DNA of 64,000 nt, taken from the NCBI RefSeq assembly GCF_050948215.1, contig NW_027488566.1, positions 1,105,501 to 1,169,500 on the forward strand. Direction: 5' to 3'. Within the stretch, counting starts at the first letter, position 1. The number at the start of each line of letters is the position of its first letter. The position numbers and the translations under genes are program-made. This document shows, in pieces, positions 1 to 11,092 of this stretch. This stretch comes from Halictus rubicundus (Eukaryota > Arthropoda > Insecta > Hymenoptera > Halictidae). The notes below the pieces were generated by a model. The model was not told where the DNA came from. It was given only the letters and a program-made list of their open reading frames with translations, and did not search any database.

Positions 1-375
1 CCAGGATAGGGCTCGGGCAACTGCCTATGCGAAGGCACGATTCTACGAAGTCGCGATCGTTTCGGCGCGAATTGCGAACGGCATTGATCTCGCAATCGTC
101 GTATTGCGGTTACTGTACATATAAGGAATAACAGAATATATCTTATTTCTACCTCCAACATCGTCTCCGAATGATTCAAAGTAGTTTGAACCTCTCCGTC
201 TTCCAGTGCCTGGAGGCACGAACCTTATCTTACTAGGGTTGTAACCGTCCCTATCTATCTAGCGGAAGCTCAACATTGATACGATTTCTCTCACGTGCCT
301 TCTTCGTGGGGAGGCGACAGCGTGCGCGTGGAAAGACACGGCAGGAACGCGAAGAAGGAGAATAAAACGGTTACA
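1..375. mobile_element. 3' end of a long LTR (family B), cut by the window edge
   Basis: This stretch closely matches the last ~375 bp of the complete LTR at 31576-32971, including the palindromic words around the CCAGTGCCTGGAGGCAC motif, an AATAAA close to the end and the terminal CGGTTACA. The start of the LTR is outside the window. It abuts the broken 3' part of a copia element at 376-395, so it either inserted into copia or marks a deletion. No coding capacity is seen; the short reading frames in it are chance. Confidence 0.8.
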
Positions 376-395
376 TATTTGGCATCATTTGGTTT

Positions 396-954
396 CATTC
401 TAAAGGTTGTTATTCGTGCAACTGGTGCAAAGGTTTCATTATAGTCTTGTAGATATTGTTGACTAAAACCTTTTGCAACAAGTCTAGCTTTATATATACA
501 TGAATTTCCATTTTTATCCATTTTTATATTAAACACCCATTTGCAATCAACTATGTTTTTATTATTAGGACGTGGAATCAAAGTCCTTGTGTTATTTTGT
601 GACAACGATCTAAGTTCATTATTTATAGCTTTCTCCCACTCGCATTTATCACTACGATGTTTTATCTCATTATACGAGCTAGGAATGTCAGAAGTTGTCG
701 ACAGTGCACAAATATGATAATCATATTCCTCATTATAATTTATTTGAGATTTATTCTTTATTCTTGTACTTCGTCGCAACTCACCTTCATGAGAATCATT
801 ACGAGCTTCGATCTTTTTACTAGAATCGTTTGCTTCGCTTTCTTGATTCTCACTGATTTTTATTTCATCAGTTTTAGAACGTTCCGTTTGAAGGTTGTTG
901 TCTTCAAAGTCATTATTTCTGTGTACAGAAGTTGGTCTCGAGTTTTTAAAATTA
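396..954 (-). pseudogene. Ty1/copia pol, linker and start of reverse transcriptase (3' fragment)
   Basis: This is the downstream part of the copia polyprotein encoded at 2339-4535, separated from it by the solo LTR at 959-2334. Read on the minus strand it starts exactly where the upstream part stops (aspartate-glutamate-isoleucine, then asparagine-phenylalanine-lysine). It runs through a charged low-complexity linker into the conserved start of a copia RVT_2 domain: a tryptophan-glutamate-lysine-alanine block, CKWVF, KARLVAKGF, and FAPVARITT near 400-440. Homology stops after the arginine-methionine codons at 396-401. The catalytic YVDD region, RNase H and 3' LTR are absent. After about 20 bases of unknown sequence a different LTR follows. 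The copy therefore cannot make a full reverse transcriptase. Confidence 0.88.
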
Positions 955-958
955 ATCT

Positions 959-2334
959 TGCAACGAGACACATGTGTCTCGTTGCGAGCCGAGTTGTACC
1001 TTAGCCCGCACCAATCACCGGTGCGGGCCAGCCGCGCGCCAATCCGCGAAACCGGCCCGGGCGCGGACCAATCGACGTGCGCCGAAGGCTCGCGAACGAG
1101 CACACGAGGTCCGCGCTCGGGCTATAAAGATCGCGACGGAACCAGCCGAAGGCGGAGTTGGTCTGGAGCAGCTCTCGGGTGAACACCCGGGCCCAGATCC
1201 TCTCGCAGACGCGCCAACTCGTGCTAGCCGCGGTATACTATCGGGCGAATACGACGAGGCGCTGGAATCGGCAGAGCGTAAGTGGGTCTACGTCCCCTAC
1301 GCGAAACCGAGACCGCGACCAGGATCCTGGGAGGCAGTCGATCACCGGCTTGCTCTTTTCAGAGCACCGAGGATACGACACTCCGGACCGTCATCCCTAC
1401 CACCTGGACCTGTCCCCGCGTCCCGCTCTCCCCTCAGGGATCCAGAGTCGCGCTCCGCACGTTAGTCGTCGATCGGCCGCAGCAGCGTGTGGAGCTCGCC
1501 TCTCGGTATACTACCGGAGTCGAGCGCCCTCGTCGGTTTCGGGCCGTAGGCATTAGGTTTACGTCTGTGCCTACGTGCTCGAGCCGCGGTCGGGCGGGGT
1601 CGACGGGTGGGGGGTTCCGCGGATTCCTTACCCTCTCCTCTCCACGCCCCGCGTGCCCAGCCACCAGGAAACAACCGATTCACTATCGTTCGCTGGGCCG
1701 CGGAGGATATACCATCTCGAGGATCAGGAGAGCTCAGGATCGCGCCGAGAGCGCCCGAATCAGGACCGCGTTAGCAAGCACGGCTCGTCCGCGCTCCCCG
1801 CGCACCGCGTTCTCTATACGCGCCGCGACCGTACCCGAACCGCGCCGAGGGCGTACGACGGCAGGCACCGTTCCAGTGAGCACGTCTCGCTCGCGTCGTG
1901 TATTTCCCGCGTACAATACCGAAATCGAAAACCGTGCCGGCGTCCCGCGGTTACCCTAGGTTAGTTCTCCGTAGACTTACTAGAGTAAGTAAGATAAGTT
2001 GTTCGCGTCGGACTCCACCGTTACGGCCCATTTATTTCTCGTTGTTAAATTGTTAATAGGCCGGGGGAGAGGCAGCCGGCCATCTGGGAATCCGGGCGGA
2101 TAACCAGCAGACCGCGTCCCGTTTCATTCTATATTTACTCGATATTATTCCTTTTGTTTCTTTGCTTCAATTACGTCTTTCAAATAATAAATTAGTTTTG
2201 TTTTCACCAACACAGTCTGAGTTATTAGATCACTTCCTTCTCCCTCCCCGACGAACCCTGGTCGCTGAGCGAATCCAGGGGAGGGACCGCGCGCCTCGCT
2301 CGCGCCTCCACGCAAGCGAGTCGCCACCGTCACA
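959..2334 (+). mobile_element. Solo LTR (family TGCAACGAG), 1376 bp, inserted in copia
   Basis: The element starts TGCAACGAG and ends CCGTCACA. It is flanked by a perfect 4-bp target duplication ATCT (955-958 and 2335-2338), and removing one ATCT plus the element restores the copia reading frame. A CCAAT-like word and a TATAAA at 1123-1128 give it plus orientation. A second copy with the same ends and another 4-bp duplication lies at 49037-50396. TG...CA ends, a 4-bp duplication and no internal coding region indicate a solo LTR, probably of the Ty3/gypsy group. It is CpG-rich, which creates many chance reading frames. Confidence 0.88.
1123..1128 (+). promoter_or_regulatory. TATA box of the solo LTR
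   Basis: TATAAA in the context GGGCTATAAAGATCGC. The same box with the same flanks is kept at 49197-49202 in the other copy, which supports a real LTR promoter. Confidence 0.6.
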
Positions 2335-2338
2335 ATCT

Positions 2339-4535
2339 CGTCAACAACCACATCACGTGCTATAATAAATTGATTTGTTTCCACGTTTAATACTTTGTAT
2401 CCATTCTTTCCATAGCCAACTAAATTCCCTTTAATAGACTTTTTATTGAATTTACTTTGTCTATTTTTGTCGTGAATATACACGGTGCTACCGAAAACTT
2501 TCAAACGATTTAATTTTGGTTTTCTATTGTGCCAAAGTTCAAAAGGAGTTTTGTTTTCTATAATGGCTTTACTTGGGGTTATATTAACTAGATAATTAGC
2601 CGTTAGAATAGCTTCACCCCAAAATTCCTTTTTGAGTTCAGCTCCGTGAATCATAGCGCGAGCTTTTTCTAACAGTGTTCTATTCATTCGCTCCGCTATG
2701 GAATTTTGCTGTGGCGTGTATGGAATTGTTAAATTATATTGGATACCCTTTTGTACACAAAATGCTTTGAATTCATTTGACAAATACTCATTCCCATTAT
2801 CACAATTTAAATTTGCGATTTTTAAATTAAAGTGGGTTTCACTTTTAGCGACAAAGTCTTGAAACATTTTAAATACGTCAGACTTATATGTAGTGAGATA
2901 AACTGTCGTATAGTGGGTAAACTCATCGATAAATGTAACAAAATAATTTTTATTGTCAATAGTCGGAGGCTTAATTGGACCGCATACATCAGAGTGTATG
3001 ATGAACAAAGGTCTCGTAATATGACTCCTGTCCCTTTCCTTTGAGAAAGGCAGTCGTGCTTGTTTTCCTAATACACAAGCTTCATACAAATCTTTTGTAG
3101 GACTTATTGACTCAATTAAATTTTTGTCTTCAAATAAATTATGCTGCTTCATTTTGATGAACTTAGATTGCTCGATGTGACCTAGACGTTCGTGCCACAA
3201 TTTATATGCGTTTAAAGTTACAATGTTATTTGCATATGCTTTGTTACACATATTTTTATTTATCGTGAAATTTACGCATATTAAATTATTTATTGACTTA
3301 CCGGTTAGGATAGTCTTACCACCCTTTTTTACCATGACGCCTCCAGATTCGCCAAAAATGATTGTCATCCCTCTCTGCTGGATTCGGCGCACCGACAAAA
3401 GGTTGGTCGTCGCTTCTGGTGCATACAGCACATTCTCTAGGACACCCGTTGCACCAAGATTTGTTGTCACATCGATGGTCCCGATCTTTGTTGCGCTGAT
3501 AGCTTCTCCCTTCTTTGCAACAGATATTTTTATTGGCTTGTCCAATGTAGACAGTGTCTTAAACACCTCGATGTCTTTGACCACATGATCCGTTGCTCCC
3601 GAATCGATTATAAAACTGATTTTTTTCGGATCATTAATCTGTTCGTCATCAGCTTGATCTGCAGTCATAAATGCAAATCGTTCACCCTCATTCTGCATTT
3701 GAACTGTATGCAGTGATCGTTGATGATGTTCCGTTGCAGCTTGATTTCTTTTGAAGAAATAGCAATCCTTCTTTTCGTGATTGCGTCTCCCACAATGATC
3801 GCACTGCATTTTATTGTTTTTATTAATTTTTTTATTTTTGAAGCCGTAGTTTTGCTTCTTTTTAAAATTTAATTTAAATCCTCTACTTTTCTTATTCTTC
3901 TTCTCACTATTTATAATTGTCTCTGTTTGCAGAACTTTCGCACTCGTTTCACTTTGTTCATTTTGCAATTTCACTTCATAATCAAGTAATTTTATTTTCA
4001 CAAACCCGAGTGTCAGGTCTTCGTCCGCATGAGTCTGAATCGCGGTTACAAGTGCATCGTATGAATTCGGTAATGTAAGTAAAAGTCTTGCGATTTTGCT
4101 CATTTCACTTAATGTTGCCCCTGCTGCTTCTAATTCAACTACCATTTCGTCAAAACAGATCAGGTGTTTTGACAGCGGTGTAGTTTCCTTAAATTTGAAT
4201 GTTAGAAGTTTCTTCTCAATCGCCAATTGAGTCGCCAGTCTTTTTCGGTTATAAATCCAATCCAGTTTATGTATGACTTGTTTTGCCGTATCATCAGCTT
4301 CTGTTGAAAAACTGAGCATTGAATCAGACAAGTATTCAATGATAATTCCTTTGGCAATCCTTTCGCATCTTTTCCAATTACTTAATGCATTTGAATCAGT
4401 GGGAGCTACCTCGTCTAAGACTTTTAATGCGTCTTCTTCTGCTATTAATGAACGAATTCGATATTTCCAGATACTATATTTTTCACCGTTAAACGGCTTA
4501 ATGTTACGTTTTGCCTTTTTCGCCTCTTCACTCAT
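2339..4535 (-). pseudogene. Ty1/copia gag-pol polyprotein, N-terminal two thirds
   Basis: Minus-strand reading frame from an ATG at 4535. The next possible start upstream is a GTG, so the ATG is preferred. In order it shows: a copia-type gag (UBN2-like, beginning with FNGEKYSIWKYRI); one CCHC knuckle (C-x2-C-x4-H-x4-C, CDHCGRRNHEKKDC); an aspartic protease with IDSGATDHV; a gag-pre-integrase HERLGH motif; and an integrase core with D in HSDVCGP, D in NCDNGNE and E in the AERMNR motif. The frame is open to the solo LTR at 2334 and resumes at 954. No other stop was seen, so loss of function comes from the LTR insertion and the missing 3' half. Confidence 0.92.
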
Positions 4536-4692
4536 TTTCGCACTGAGTTTTAACACTTACAGTTAATACTTGCACTTTCACTTTTTCCTTTTATATTATT
4601 TTTTTTTAATGTCAATTTTTTTTTTACCGAAAAAAATGTTATACTGTATTTTAACGTCACTCTACACTAACACGTACACCTTAACTATGTGC

Positions 4693-4706
4693 CTGGGCCC
4701 ATAACC
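4693..4706 (-). other. Primer-binding site of the copia element
   Basis: On the minus strand GGTTATGGGCCCAG follows directly after the LTR end CCAACA. From memory this is the Drosophila copia type of primer site, which pairs with an internal fragment of initiator tRNA-Met. It fixes the boundary between LTR and internal region. Confidence 0.75.
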
Positions 4707-4923
4707 TGTTGGTTTTAGGAAGCAGGTATACTCGTGAATAAAATGCAAATACTTTATTTTATCCGTGTTCTCCCGTGTGCTGCCGGATTCGAACTGAGAG
4801 TGAATCGTTATAAAAAAACAAACGCGTTGCGCCGAGATGCTTCTGTTCAAAAACGCCTAGGACATCTCTATAGGCATCTGACGCAGAAACAAATGAACGA
4901 CGCGCCCGTCACGTCGGCTAACA
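4707..4923 (-). mobile_element. 5' LTR of the copia element
   Basis: In minus orientation the 217-bp segment starts TGTTAGCC and ends ACCAACA, directly before the primer site. It contains a TATAA-like box after a T-run (plus strand around 4808-4816) and an AATAAA (minus strand, around 4750-4757). The 3' LTR partner is missing. The outer boundary at 4923 rests only on the TG end because no partner LTR or TSD is available. Confidence 0.65.
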
Positions 4924-5095
4924 TTCATTATTGATTTTTGTATATGGATATATATCTATATATCTATAATAATTATCAGTGGATAGGCATAATGTTTTAA
5001 TGAATTTTAGTGCGAATTTCATCCCGATATCTTTTATGGTTCAAGAATTATTGTAAAATGTCACGAAATTTCTCCAGCACAGTGTGCGGCCGTCC
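4924..5095. other. AT-rich flank, nothing identified
   Basis: Unique-looking AT-rich DNA between the copia LTR and the MITE. It has a TATA/ATCTATAT microsatellite-like run around 4940-4970. No gene or recognisable repeat. Confidence 0.5.
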
Positions 5096-5311
5096 AGAGT
5101 TGGGCAAAATATTTATTTACATAAAAATTTCGAATAACGAATAAAAGATAAAAAAATTTTTATTCGTTATTCGAAGGTTCGAATAAAAAAATTATCTTCA
5201 TTCGTCGGATAAATTCTCGTTCTCGTTTTCTTCGAATAACGAAGAAAGATAACGTATCTTTCATTCAAATCGTTATTTAAATAATTTTTTATCTAAATAA
5301 TGCCCAACTCT
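5096..5311. mobile_element. MITE with AGAGTTGGGCA inverted ends, rich in TTCGAATAA
   Basis: The 216-bp element starts AGAGTTGGGCA and ends TGCCCAACTCT (perfect 11-bp inverted ends). Inside, TTCGAATAA-type words are repeated in both orientations. The flanks are GCGGCCGTCC on the left and GCGGTCGTCC on the right, a possible 8-10-bp target duplication with one mismatch; that size fits hAT- or Mutator-type insertion. Partial relatives lie at 8246-8510, 8890-9040 and 13455-13735. No coding capacity; it would need a transposase in trans. Confidence 0.7.
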
Positions 5312-6107
5312 GCGGTCGTCCAAGGCCGTGTATCACGATGCAGCGTTCGCTTCAGATAATTTTAATTTCGTCGATTTTAAAATGTTCAAAAATTTCAAAT
5401 TTTTTAAACGTTTCCTTCTATGAAAAGATTGCATTTGTTTAAAACAATTGCAAAATAAATGGTGAAAAAAACATTTTTGTCGAATGAAACCATTTTTAGT
5501 AGATACTTTTATGTTTTCACTATAAGCTCCTAAAAACTCACTTTCATCGGTTTGTTGGTTTTAGTCTGATAATTTACTGAAAAAGGGGTGACAGTTTTTT
5601 TACACGTCTGTGTGTCTAGAATTGTCTAGACATCGTGACTGGATCTGCGCTACAATCGAATGGGACACTGTCATTTTTGAGTTATTTATTCGCATGCTTG
5701 GCCCGAAGAATTCATTACGGACTTGGGTACGGCTAAAAGTTTAGTGTCTTGTTTCGAAATGAGAAACAGACCAGTCGTACTCCACTCAATGACAATTCAC
5801 GCATCGTAGGCCCACACTTAGCGGAAAGGCGACACCAGTTTCGGGGAATGATCCTTGAACAAGGGACCTTTGTGCAGCATACGTATACGTGTTACACGCA
5901 CATATTCAGCCATAAGAAACTGTCACATATATACATGTATATATTATATATATTTGTAGCCGCTTCGACTGCGGCGAACGTAGATAGAAAAGGACAGCAT
6001 GCAAACACGGCCGCGCGGCCGAAGGCGCAACTAAAAGGCAGTACAACTCGATGATATTATTATCCGATTTGTACCGTGTTTGGGCTTATTTTGTTCGGGA
6101 AAACATT
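5312..6107. repeat. Dispersed repeat with relatives in both inverted arms
   Basis: Around 5640-5890 this region matches 28195-28440 in direct orientation and 12770-12965 in inverted orientation, sharing words such as ACTCCACTCAATGACAATTC and the ATCCTTGAACAAGGGA palindrome. It appears to be a third, more diverged copy of part of the arms. No credible gene. Around 5930-5955 there is a TATATACATGTATATATTATATA run. Confidence 0.55.
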
Positions 6108-6375
6108 TTCAATCGATAAGTAATGATATCATTATGAAAACGTTAATAAGAAATAATATTAGATTTAGTTGGTAAACGCCAATACCACCGACGAGATATA
6201 TATAAAGACTGCCAGCCCCCGTGTTAAACTGCGAGTCTCAAAGTGGGTCCCAGGTGGGTACTGGGATCGGTCGGTAACGGCCCCAACCACCGGCGAGATA
6301 TTTATAAATAGAGAGGATAGGAGAGTGCTCACGCCCGGGGTTTCGGCGTTCCCACTTTCGTGACATCGCCGCTTT
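6108..6375. repeat. Segment inverted relative to 35295-35682
   Basis: The ends of this segment (6108-6190 and 6300-6375) match the reverse complement of 35600-35682 and 35295-35362. It contains TATATATAAAGACTGCC and TATTTATAAATAG motifs that look like promoter boxes, so it may be LTR-derived. No reading frame of interest. Confidence 0.5.
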
Positions 6376-6602
6376 AGCATGGCACAGAACCGTGTCGTCT
6401 TTCCTGGAACAGAACCGTGTCGTCTTTTAGCATGACACAGAACCGTGTCGTCTTTTAGCATGACACAGAACCGTGTCGTCTTTCCTGGAACAGAACCGTG
6501 TCACCGACGAGATATATATAAAGACTGCCAGCCTCTGTGTTAAACTGCGAGTCTCAAAGTGGGTCCCAGGTGGGTACTGGGAGCGGTCGGTAACGGCCCC
6601 AA
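6187..6602 (+). repeat. 100-bp direct repeat flanking a minisatellite
   Basis: The sequence at about 6187-6288 (CACCGACGAG, TATATATAAAGACTGCC ... GGTAACGGCCCC) recurs with few changes at 6502-6602. Between the copies, 6372-6500 holds about five units of a ~27-bp motif (CAGAACCGTGTCGTCTTT plus AGCATGACA or CCTGGAA). The two direct copies with TATA-like boxes could be remnants of an LTR pair or a local duplication. Confidence 0.6.
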
Positions 6603-7639
6603 TGTCGAGATACTCTCGTCGGTTGTGGAACTAAGAACGTGGAACTATCACTGATCTCAAATACCAACATCGCTAAAGATGCCGCGCTCGCTACCTAAAT
6701 AGAACATTTGCTCGTGAATTGCGGAAAAAACGTCAGTGACAGAGGCAATAAATAAACGTATAATGCGTAGAATAAAAATAATTATCTTTTATTGTATAAT
6801 TTCATTACACTCTTATTGCCTTCTTATTTTCCATATTGTTCACCATTGTAATCATTATTTTATAATCGATAGTTTATAGGTGAAATTAATTAATTTGGAA
6901 ATTATTGCGATATTTATAAAATAATGATTATTCAATAAAATATATTCTGTAATAGTTATAGAATTAAAAAAAAAGAAAAAATACAATATACAAGTAATGA
7001 CAAAATTCAATCGTTCTTATTGTGATCCGTAGTAAAAAACGGAAAATTAATTTTTTCACTTATTTAACCGATAATACCACTTCTAATGCTGGACTGCATT
7101 GACTGCAATTATTCAAGTAGAGGTAGCAACGAAATGAAAGTGTTAAGTAATGAAACTAACTTTCGACGGATCTTATCCATATAATGCTATTTGGTGGCAG
7201 TATTATTGCTATTTGTACAAACGCACAGATACACAGATTCTTATATCTTGCAATGCACGTTGTTTTTTTCTCTGTCAACCGATTTCGATGAAATTTTCAG
7301 TATGTGTATCACTAACATAGAGGAAAAGACACACATTTTAAATTTTTATTGCGAATTTAAATAAAAAAGTTTTGAAAAGTGTCTGTCATTTTAAGTTTTA
7401 ATTATAATTGTATTGTTTGCTATTTCTTATACCTTATAGTATTGTTTCTTCACATTTTATATTTTTTATATTTTATAAGCAATAAACTTTATGTATAATC
7501 AATAATTGTGTTTCTGTGAGTAATTGTCAATACATATACATTAGTAACCACATCTAGACTTTTGCCCGAAATTCGGCAATTTGTCCGCACTGTGCAACGC
7601 GGCGAAAAGCGAGCAGTCGAACTCGAGGCGAGGACTCAC
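6603..7639. other. AT-rich stretch, nothing identified
   Basis: Mostly A+T DNA with short homopolymer runs. No reading frame, RNA gene or repeat of note could be supported. Confidence 0.5.
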
Positions 7640-8060
7640 CGCGTCTCTTTCTTTTCATACGCTCTCCTTCGCGTCCGAAACTTCAATCGTTCATTACACA
7701 AGTAAATATCATCGGAATTTTGTCATATTTGGTACCGTTTTCCGTAGAAAAATGCCACGAGTATGTTGGTGAAAGTCCGATAGAAAAATAATTAATAATG
7801 AAAAAGTTAATTTTTTTATTTAAAGGCCTGAGCTCACGCAAGTCTTTCATCTTTTCCGAACGCTTCGACTCTCCGCGGCTCTTTCTTTCCCATACACTGT
7901 CCTTCTTCGCGTCCGAAAGTTCAATCGTTCATTACACAAGTAATTATCATCGGAATTATATCATATTTGGTTTCATTTTTATCAGAAAAATGCCACGAAT
8001 ATGTTGGTAAAAGTTTTATAAAAAAATAACAAAAAATAAAGAAGTTTTGTAATTGGATTA
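7640..8060 (+). repeat. Tandem duplication of a ~225-bp unit
   Basis: Two diverged direct copies, about 7655-7800 and 7880-8050, share CGTCCGAAA, TTCAATCGTTCATTACACAAGTAA, ATCATCGGAATT and AAAATGCCACGA..ATGTTGGT. A third related piece is at 13225-13350 in the left arm. The short reading frames in both copies are parallel but have no recognisable content. Confidence 0.65.
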
Positions 8061-8245
8061 GTAGTGGTCTTCTGGTCTCACACCGATATAGCCGACAATG
8101 TGTGGCCCACTCCTCCACGACGCGACGACGCGACGGTTCTCCAGTTTCGCTGTCTGTTTCTCCGTGCAACATTATATCGGAGACGGATATTCTCTCCGTT
8201 TGAATACCAGTCATTTTGGTGTGCCATAGGTTTCTTATGGCAGAG

Positions 8246-9040
8246 TTGGGCAAAATATTTATCTAAATAAAAATTTCGAATAACCAATAAAAGATAAAAA
8301 AATTTTTATTCGTTATTCGAAGGTTCGAATAAAAAAAGTATCTTTATTCGACGAGTATCGAATAAATAATTTTATCCGACGAAAAAAGATAATTCTTTTT
8401 ATTCGAAGCGGATTTATTCGAACTTGGAATAATTTTTTCATCTTTTATCTGTATCTTTTATTCGAAGGCTTCGAATAAAGCTTCGAATAACTTTTGCCGA
8501 GCGCCGAGCTTCAAAGACCCAGCGACGACAGACGACATACAATGTAAGCGGATGGAGAATCGCGCACGAATGAAAGTTTAAACTTTTAGATTTTTCAATA
8601 TATCCTCATAAAATTGTGACGAACGAATGGAGGGGATTTTCCTGATGAAAATGAGGTCAAATTCGAGTATAATCGAACAAGTTTCACTGATACGTAATGT
8701 TACGGTAAAAATTAGAATCTCATTAAAGACAGTCCAAATGATGTCGTGTTTGGACTCATTTTGATCGGGATAAGTTCTACAACTCATTCATCTTAACAAT
8801 ATTGTTCTGATTAAAAACATAAAAGCATAAATTGCCAATAATGCTGGATTCTCCATCTGCTTACATTGTAGGCTGTTGGTCGGTCTTTAAAAAAAAATCT
8901 TTATTCGTCGAAAAAGTTCATTACGCGTGGAATAGAGATAACATAATTATTTTTATTTGACGCGTAACAAATAATTTTTTTATCTTTTATTCGCTGTTTG
9001 AAATGTCTATTTCAATAAAAATTTGCCCATCTTTGCTCCT
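8246..9040. repeat. Two degenerate MITE relatives (TTCGAATAA family)
   Basis: 8246-8510 starts with the same AGAGTTGGGCAAAATATTTAT end as the MITE at 5096 and is filled with TTCGAATAA words, but its other end is lost. 8890-9040 is a second fragment ending near TTGCCCATCTTTG. The ~370 bp between them is AT-rich without a recognised feature. Confidence 0.55.
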
Positions 9041-9691
9041 ACAATTATATTATTTTATATTATATTAATTCATCCACGTGATTCGACTCGCGGCTGAACT
9101 GTTATTGCGACTTAGCAACGACCGGACTAGACTCTAAGTGACTCGGCGGATAAGCGGCTGTGTCTAGACTTCGTGACTCCCTCCTCGTCGGTAGTCTCTG
9201 CCTTATATTATCGAAAATGCTTGTCGGCTGATTGGTGGAAGTCCTTGCGAGGAACTTCCACCAATCCGTGCATTTTGCATAACATGCCCACGTTCCACGC
9301 CTCTCGTGCGTGAGAAGGGTGAGCGTGTCGTGCTGTTAAAAATCTAATTTTGGTGATGCAGCGGGGTGTCGTCCGGGCCCCGTGCTAAGTGGGGTACGTG
9401 ACTGCTGGCTTACGTCAACGGGCCCAGCATTCCCGGGTGATAGAAACCAGGCACGCGTCGCTGGGACACTCTAGGCTGGAGACCCTTAGACTACCCAAAA
9501 TTTATGGCGTCCACTTGCGCTATTGAGTTCGTCGCTAGGAACTACAAGGACACATCTGTCCGCTAAGTGGCCAAAAACGTTAAAGACGTTTTGTCACAAA
9601 TAGCGTCTTATGCTGTGCAAACCATAAATCTTTCTTGGTGCTGGTGCGCTGAAGATTTCTCTTCCGGCGCCCCGCTAGCCGCTACAGTACC
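9041..9691. other. No gene; contains a hairpin
   Basis: Unique-looking sequence. A 12-bp perfect inverted repeat, ATTGGTGGAAGT / ACTTCCACCAAT, with an 11-base loop lies at 9231-9265. The GC-rich part at 9360-9480 does not match anything I recognise. Confidence 0.45.
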
Positions 9692-10237
9692 ATCCATATT
9701 CAAGGAAGAACAATTTTTTGCGACGATCATTGAAAAAACAAAAGTGTTTCCTTCATTTCAGTCCCTTAGTGCGTTGGTGACGTAGCGCCCAGCACACCTA
9801 CCTGTCTTCTGTGACACATCTGGAGTTTTATGGTACGCTAACAATCCCTATTGAGTCGCAAGCCAGACCATACAAGCGAATGCATCCACAACTTCCAGAG
9901 ACTTGCCTCCAAAACTAATTAAAGGAAGGCTAAACATGCAGTGTGCACGAAACTCCTCAAAAGAGGTGGATTCCAGTCGCTCGTGTCATAAACCGCATTC
10001 GATACTTCATGGACAGGGTGATCTTACATATTTCTGTAACAGTTCCTGAACACATTATCATTCATCTGAAACTGCTTTGTACGGTATTACACACGCCATA
10101 TAATTTTTATTTTCTAATTTTGTCAAAGTAGTATATACAACAGAATCATACAAGTGTCTACAATTACTTGAATTCCAAAATACAGAGCGTTTCTTCTTCT
10201 GCGACTGTAAAAAAGGACTTTAAAAGAATGTTTAGAT
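9692..10237 (-). repeat. Dispersed repeat R, copy 1
   Basis: Reverse complement of 33484-34055 and related to 13828-14180. All copies share the block around ACCATAAAACTCCAGATGTGACACAG and TCCTTCCTTGAATATGGATGGTAC. The ACTCCAGATGTGACACAG block also occurs at 12185 and 29000, so part of it is a separately mobile or shared motif. No coding content. Confidence 0.65.
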
Positions 10238-10257
10238 AACAGGTGGGCTGTCCTTCC

Positions 10258-11092
10258 AAAAGGCACCTGTGGCCGATCGAGATGAAACTCGGTGAGTATG
10301 TAAAACTCAACGTTCTGAATAACTTTTTCCTATACATTGTCAGATTCTCTCACACTCCTACGACCATAAGGGCCCATAGAAAAGTCAACCGTCCTCTCCG
10401 TCCTCTCACTCTTTCCCACCCTTTCCTTCACTACTTTCTCTTCTTAGAACCAAATCGCAACAAGACTTTAGCCATCCTTGAAATAGACGAAAACCAGACA
10501 TCCTCTCCAGCGACCATCCCTTGACTTGTTTCCGACTTTCACTTTTCCTCCCCCATAATTCTCCTACCCTAAAGTCATCCTTCTCCCCATTTTTCCTTGC
10601 ATCACCAGCTCAGAATCCATTCGCACTTCGAACCGAACACATCGTAACACAACTTGTATAAAATAAAGAAATCAACCAAGTACGAAAGGCTTTCTCCTTC
10701 CGGGATCACGACAACATGTACCCGCGGCTCAGCCATAGTTTCGGAGATATTCGCGGAAAACTGCAGCTACTACTACATTGAATTTTGCCTATACGTGTAC
10801 GTCCGAGGCGTGCGTATTGTGTTTCCCCGGTGCTTTTCGGAAGTACAGCCGGTGGTATAATTCAAGTTTGTTGGGGTTAGGCCGTTGAGGGGACAGAATC
10901 GACACAATGATCTGTTTATGTTTTTTCCGCTAGAAATGTGATACGCACGCCTCGGACGTGCACGTATAGGAATATCTCCGAAACTATGGCCGAGCCACGG
11001 TTACATGTATAGGAAAAAGTTGTTCAGAATGTTGAGTTTTACATACCCACCAAGTTTCATCTCGATCGGCCATCGGTGCCTTTCGGAATAAT
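10258..11092. mobile_element. Foldback-type element with long inverted ends, split by a solo LTR
   Basis: The left end (10258-10337 continued at 10718-10760) and right end (10966-11092) are inverted repeats of each other: GGCACC..TGGCCGATCGAGATGAAACT..GGTG, AACTTTTTCCTATACATGTA, CCATAGTTTCGGAGATATT. An inner pair, CGTCCGAGGCGTGCGTAT and ATACGCACGCCTCGGACG, continues the fold. It has no coding sequence. The same element in the other arm (about 30895-31255 and 33382-33478) is split at a different place by a different LTR. Confidence 0.65.
10338..10713 (+). mobile_element. Solo LTR, 376 bp, TSD ACAT
   Basis: The segment begins TGTCAGATTC and ends CACGACA, with a perfect 4-bp duplication ACAT (10334-10337 and 10714-10717). 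The other arm of the inverted duplication keeps the sequence without this insertion (CCTATACATGTAACCGCGG near 30975-30990), a true empty site. An AATAAA lies near 10664. No second copy was found in the window. Confidence 0.85.

Noticed and set aside
974..1965. Several 120-225-codon plus-strand frames in the GC-rich stretch
   Set aside because: They lie inside a solo LTR, overlap one another in all frames and are Arg/Pro/Ser-rich, typical of CpG-rich non-coding DNA.
6372..6500. Regularly repeated array, CRISPR-like at first glance
   Set aside because: Repeats are contiguous with no unique spacers, and the genome is eukaryotic; it is a minisatellite.
9231..9265. Strong hairpin as a possible small RNA gene
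   Set aside because: Only a 12-bp stem without conservation, promoter or a second copy.
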